Source of the DNA: Acidimicrobiia bacterium
Lineage (GTDB): Bacteria > Actinomycetota > Acidimicrobiia > Spongiisociales > UBA5794
Length of the DNA stretch: 64,000 bases
Assembly (NCBI GenBank): GCA_041393965.1
Contig: JAWKJB010000001.1
Location: 124,001-188,000 of the forward strand
Reading direction: 5' to 3'
The position numbers and the translations under genes were made by a program. The notes under the pieces are model-generated. The model did not search any database, was not told the origin of the DNA, and saw only the letters and a program-made list of their open reading frames with translations. Within the stretch, counting starts at the first letter, position 1. Each line of letters starts with the position of its first letter. Shown here one piece after another: positions 60,850-64,000 of this stretch.

Positions 60850-62754
60850 GTGACCGCCGATACCTCGACGATCGAACCCCAGCCGGTGGGGTCGACAACC
60901 GCCGCTTCCACAATCGCCACGAGGTTCTTCGCAGCGGCCACCGGGTTCTTCGTTCTGGGCCTGATCGTTGCATGCGTCGCGGCGGTTCAAGGTGTGCTCC
61001 CCGACCTGCTGTCGGGACGGGCCCAGACCTCGATCGGTCGCCTCGCACCTGCGAGCCGGTGGTTGCTGTTCGACGGCTGGATCATCACCGGCCTGCTCGG
61101 CGGATCGTTCTTCGCCATTTCGCGATCGTTCGGTGTCGAAGTTGCCCGCAAAGCGCTTGCCACGGCCTCGCTCCTCCTGATCGTGGTCGGCACCCTTGCC
61201 GGCGGCTTCGGGATCATCTTCGGTCTTCAATCTGGCATCGCTGGCTTCGACGCCCCACTGTGGGCACGCGGTATCACCGTTGCCGGGTTCGTCCTTGCCG
61301 CCATCTCGCTGTCGGCAACCGCGGGGGCTGCACGATCGAAGCTTGGAACCACCGGGTGGTACCTGACGGCGGCAGCGTGGTGGCTCGCTCTGTCCGGAGC
61401 CGTCAGCCTTGTGCCTCCCATGTCGGGTATGGGCGGGGCCATCCAGACCTCGTTTGCGTCCGCGACCGTCACGGGATTGTTCGTCATCACGGCAAGCGTC
61501 GGACTCATGTACTTCGCGGCGACCACCCTCACCGGCACCGATCCAAGCGTGCCGAGACCCCTTGGAGCCATCGGATTCTGGTCGTTGGCGATCGTCTGGG
61601 GCTCGATGGGTGCCACCGAGCTCATCTTCTCCGGGGCCCCCGACTGGTACGAGACGCTCGGTGTCGGCTTCGCGATCGCGTCGTTTGTACCGCTTCTCGC
61701 CATCGCGACCGATCTCGGCCTGATGCTCAAGGGGACCGTCTCGCGAATCGCCGACCGGGCCTCTCTTCGGTACGCCACCGTCGCATTCGTGTCGTTTGCG
61801 GTGTTCACGGTGACGAACTTCCTGCTCACCTACCGGTCGACGAGCGCGATCATCCACTGGACCTCCGCCACGCAGGCAGGGAGGATCCTCGTGACCCTCG
61901 GGATTGGGTCCTTCGCTCTCTTCGCAACCCATTCGATCATGCGGGGAGGGAACCGAAGCGGTGCACCGATGCATTTCTCCTGGTCGGTCGCCGGGCTCAC
62001 GGGTGTCGTCTTCGGCACTCTTGCCGGTGGGGTCGTTGCAGGGTTCTCATGGGCATCAGGGCCAGCGAGCGGGTCTTTCGCGAATGTCGGGAGTGCGTGG
62101 GAGATCACCGCGGTGTCGGTGGAACCTTTCATGTGGATCACCGCCGGATCACTCATCCTGTTCACGGTCGCGCAGGTGCTCTACGCGGTCGTGTGGGGTC
62201 GCAAGGCTTCCGATGAGGTCCTTCCGCCCGCATTCGGCGCCCTCGACTACGACCTTGAGTTCGAAGGCGCCGTGCTGGCACCATCGTTCAAGCGCCTTGC
62301 ATGGGGCGCCGCTGCGGTATGGATCGTGGCCGCGCTCATGACCGGCATGTTCCCTGCCGTCGATCCCGACAACTCCGATTCCACGATTCTCGGCGACCAG
62401 TCGCGGAACTACCCTGCCGGTTCCGTCGAGCTCGCCGGCCGCAACCTCTACATCTCCGAGGGATGCGCGGAGTGCCACACCCAGTCCGTGCGTCCGGTTG
62501 GAACCGATGTCGGTCTTGGACCGGTGTCGATCGCAGGCGACTATGTGCACGAGAGCCCAACACTGCTTGGCGTTGCGAGAATCGGTCCCGATCTGATGCA
62601 CACCGCGAGCTCCGACGAATTCAATGCCGGTTTCCTGCGATCGCATCTCGCGGATCCACGCGTGTCCCGGCCATGGTCGACGATGCCGTCGTACTCCTAC
62701 CTTTCGGATGAAGACATGAATGCGCTGATCAGCTACATCGAGACGCTGAGGTAG
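60850..62754 (+). CDS. CcoN-like membrane protein lacking metal ligands, fused to CcoO-type cytochrome c domain
   Basis: The 634-residue protein has about 12-14 TM helices (20-500) that follow the cbb3-oxidase CcoN pattern: GRLAPASRWLLF, IGFWSLAIVWGSMGATELIF followed by GAPDWYETLG, and TYRSTSAIIHWTSATQAG. At the positions where CcoN has heme and copper histidines (RPLHT, GHN, GIHH, HVH) this protein has PASR, ASAT, GATE and ATQ. The C-terminal domain (527-634) is CcoO-like: GRNLYISEGCAECHTQSVRP with heme motif CAECH (539-543) and Met ligand region STMPSYSYL. A catalytic role for the first part is excluded if the alignment holds. Confidence 0.85.
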   Translation: MTADTSTIEPQPVGSTTAASTIATRFFAAATGFFVLGLIVACVAAVQGVLPDLLSGRAQTSIGRLAPASRWLLFDGWIITGLLGGSFFAISRSFGVEVARKALATASLLLIVVGTLAGGFGIIFGLQSGIAGFDAPLWARGITVAGFVLAAISLSATAGAARSKLGTTGWYLTAAAWWLALSGAVSLVPPMSGMGGAIQTSFASATVTGLFVITASVGLMYFAATTLTGTDPSVPRPLGAIGFWSLAIVWGSMGATELIFSGAPDWYETLGVGFAIASFVPLLAIATDLGLMLKGTVSRIADRASLRYATVAFVSFAVFTVTNFLLTYRSTSAIIHWTSATQAGRILVTLGIGSFALFATHSIMRGGNRSGAPMHFSWSVAGLTGVVFGTLAGGVVAGFSWASGPASGSFANVGSAWEITAVSVEPFMWITAGSLILFTVAQVLYAVVWGRKASDEVLPPAFGALDYDLEFEGAVLAPSFKRLAWGAAAVWIVAALMTGMFPAVDPDNSDSTILGDQSRNYPAGSVELAGRNLYISEGCAECHTQSVRPVGTDVGLGPVSIAGDYVHESPTLLGVARIGPDLMHTASSDEFNAGFLRSHLADPRVSRPWSTMPSYSYLSDEDMNALISYIETLR

Positions 62755-62758
62755 GACG

Positions 62759-64000
62759 ATGGAGGAACTGCTCAACCAGGTCGCCGAGATCAGGGGCATG
62801 CCGGCCTCCCTCGTACGCCGGTCGGCCGAGGCACGAGCCGAAAAGGAAGGCATGACCCTCGAGGCGGTGCTCGCCGAATGGGCAGGGGTCGAGCTTCCCG
62901 AAGCTGCAGACGATGACGGGATCGACGATGCCAGCGACCAGACCGAATCGACCCCCGAAGTTGCGACCGATGCTGCTTCCGCTGCAAATGCTGATGCAGG
63001 GAAGGGCGATGTCACCACGGATGATTTGGTCAAGCTGGCTGCCGAAGCCAAGCGGATGCCTCCGAAACTGATCTTGAGTTCGGCCAAGGCACGCGCCGAA
63101 CACTCCGGCGCCTCGCTCGAATCGGTCCTCGCCGGATGGGCGGCCGTGGACCTCGACGAGTTGCGGCAATCCGACTCAGGATCACCTTCGCCAGTCGCCG
63201 TCGGAGTTCCCGCAGAAACCCCGGAACCCTCGGGGGAGACTCCCCATGGCGACGAGGAAGCCGACAACCAGGAAGCCGACGACGAGGGCAGTGACGCACC
63301 TGCCGTTGCGGCCACCGTGGTCGCGACGATCGGGATGGACGAGATCCTTGAGAAGGTTGCGGCCGCAAAGGGTATGCCGGAGGCCCTTGCGAAGCGCTCC
63401 GCTGAAGCACGCGCCAAAAAGACCGGGGAACCACTCGCAGCGGTTCTTGCGGAGTGGGCAGGTGTGGATCCCGCCAAGGTGGAAGGCGCGATTCCGGCAA
63501 CGGAAGCGACCGAGGTGGTCGAAGCACCTGCCGAAGATGCAGCTGCAACGACCGCCGAAGCCGATGAAACGACGATCGACGCCGAGGACAGGACCGAGGC
63601 GCAGGGCGATGGGGAGCCCGGGGTCACCAAGACGAAGGATGTCGAGGTCATCGAGGCAGCCGCCACCGACGACGCAGCCCCTGAGGTGCCCACCAGGATG
63701 GGCGGCTACCCGAGATGGCTCACCGCGGCGTTCGTCATCATTCCGCTGCTGGCGGTCGCCTACATCCTTGTGTCCCCGAACGGCCCCGATTGCGGGACGG
63801 GCGCGCAGCTTCTTGTCGACCCGGTGACCGGGACCGCGGTGAACTGCGACGGATCCGCGTACGGAACCGAAGCCACCGACTACTTCGGGAACGGCGCAGC
63901 GTTGTATGCCCAATGCCAGGCGTGCCACGCCGCAGACGGGTCCGGTGGCGCAGGCCCTGCGTTCACCGGAGGCGACCTCCTGACGGTGTTCCCGGAGGGC
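62759..64000 (+). CDS. membrane cytochrome c with three N-terminal RRSAEARA modules (cut by window edge)
   Basis: The frame opens at ATG 62759 (4 nt after the previous stop) and stays open to the window end; 414 residues are visible. Residues 3-45, 86-131 and 192-237 are three copies of a module with consensus MPxxLxxRSAEARAxxxGxxLxxVLAEWAGVD, separated by acidic Ala/Pro/Asp linkers. Then come a TM helix (320-338) and a cytochrome c domain with CQACH (386-390). The module also occurs twice in the cytochrome b C-terminal subunit at 57831-58721. Confidence 0.88.
   Translation, partial: MEELLNQVAEIRGMPASLVRRSAEARAEKEGMTLEAVLAEWAGVELPEAADDDGIDDASDQTESTPEVATDAASAANADAGKGDVTTDDLVKLAAEAKRMPPKLILSSAKARAEHSGASLESVLAGWAAVDLDELRQSDSGSPSPVAVGVPAETPEPSGETPHGDEEADNQEADDEGSDAPAVAATVVATIGMDEILEKVAAAKGMPEALAKRSAEARAKKTGEPLAAVLAEWAGVDPAKVEGAIPATEATEVVEAPAEDAAATTAEADETTIDAEDRTEAQGDGEPGVTKTKDVEVIEAAATDDAAPEVPTRMGGYPRWLTAAFVIIPLLAVAYILVSPNGPDCGTGAQLLVDPVTGTAVNCDGSAYGTEATDYFGNGAALYAQCQACHAADGSGGAGPAFTGGDLLTVFPEG

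Noticed and set aside
62149..63693. A 514-residue Ser/Ala-rich minus-strand ORF
   Set aside because: It is antisense to the CcoN-CcoO fusion and the module-bearing cytochrome, both of which show heme motifs on the plus strand.

Overview
This is high-GC DNA from an actinobacterium, probably a deep-branching lineage such as Acidimicrobiia. The class is an inference, drawn from the rpmG-hadAB-trpT-secE-nusG gene order, the menaquinol-type respiratory genes and codon use dominated by C/G-ending codons. Almost everything is on the minus strand and most genes are in tightly overlapping operons.

Layout. (1) 1-12,069: an expression block reading leftward: tRNA-Tyr, tRNA-Thr, tRNA-Met, tuf, rpmG, tRNA-Trp, secE, nusG, rplK, rplA, rplJ, rplL. 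It is interrupted by a marR/yceI pair with three operator palindromes, a small plus-strand gene, a HadA-HadB fusion with an ECF sigma/anti-sigma pair, and an AbiEi-DUF559 gene flanked by copies of a REP-like palindrome. (2) 12,172-14,662: htpX, a MidA/NDUFAF7-type methyltransferase (a complex I assembly factor in other organisms) and a HIT protein. (3) 14,693-22,840: a molybdenum hydroxylase operon moxR-coxE-xdhC(split)-coxG-coxS-coxL-coxM-mobA; its CoxL carries the form II loop AYRGAGR, not the Cys-containing form I loop. (4) 22,937-33,176: a complete 11-subunit complex I operon nuoABCDHIJKLMN without nuoEFG. (5) 33,313-39,487: a phosphodiesterase-like gene, a ferric-iron ABC transporter and a membrane bactofilin-like gene. 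(6) 39,459-54,168: a second, 14-subunit complex I operon nuoA-N, divergent from rex. (7) 54,895-64,000: a quinol-cytochrome c reductase cluster with split cytochrome b, Rieske protein, large diheme cytochrome and a 2[4Fe-4S] ferredoxin, then a CcoN-like protein that appears to have lost its metal-ligand histidines and is fused to a CcoO-type cytochrome domain, then a cytochrome with three copies of a short helical module. The same module occurs twice at the N terminus of the cytochrome b C-terminal subunit.

Together the window holds much of an aerobic electron transport chain: NADH entry (14-subunit complex I), a second quinone-reducing proton pump with an unknown donor (11-subunit complex), a possible extra donor (Cox-type hydroxylase), the bc complex and cytochromes feeding an oxidase outside the window. 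Two families of 7-bp tandem repeats and one REP-like palindrome are scattered through intergenic spaces, often at joints of the ancestral expression cluster. The most distinctive observations are the shared RRSAEARA module, the ligand-less CcoN-CcoO fusion, the form II CoxL with form I-type maturation genes, and the heptamer arrays.
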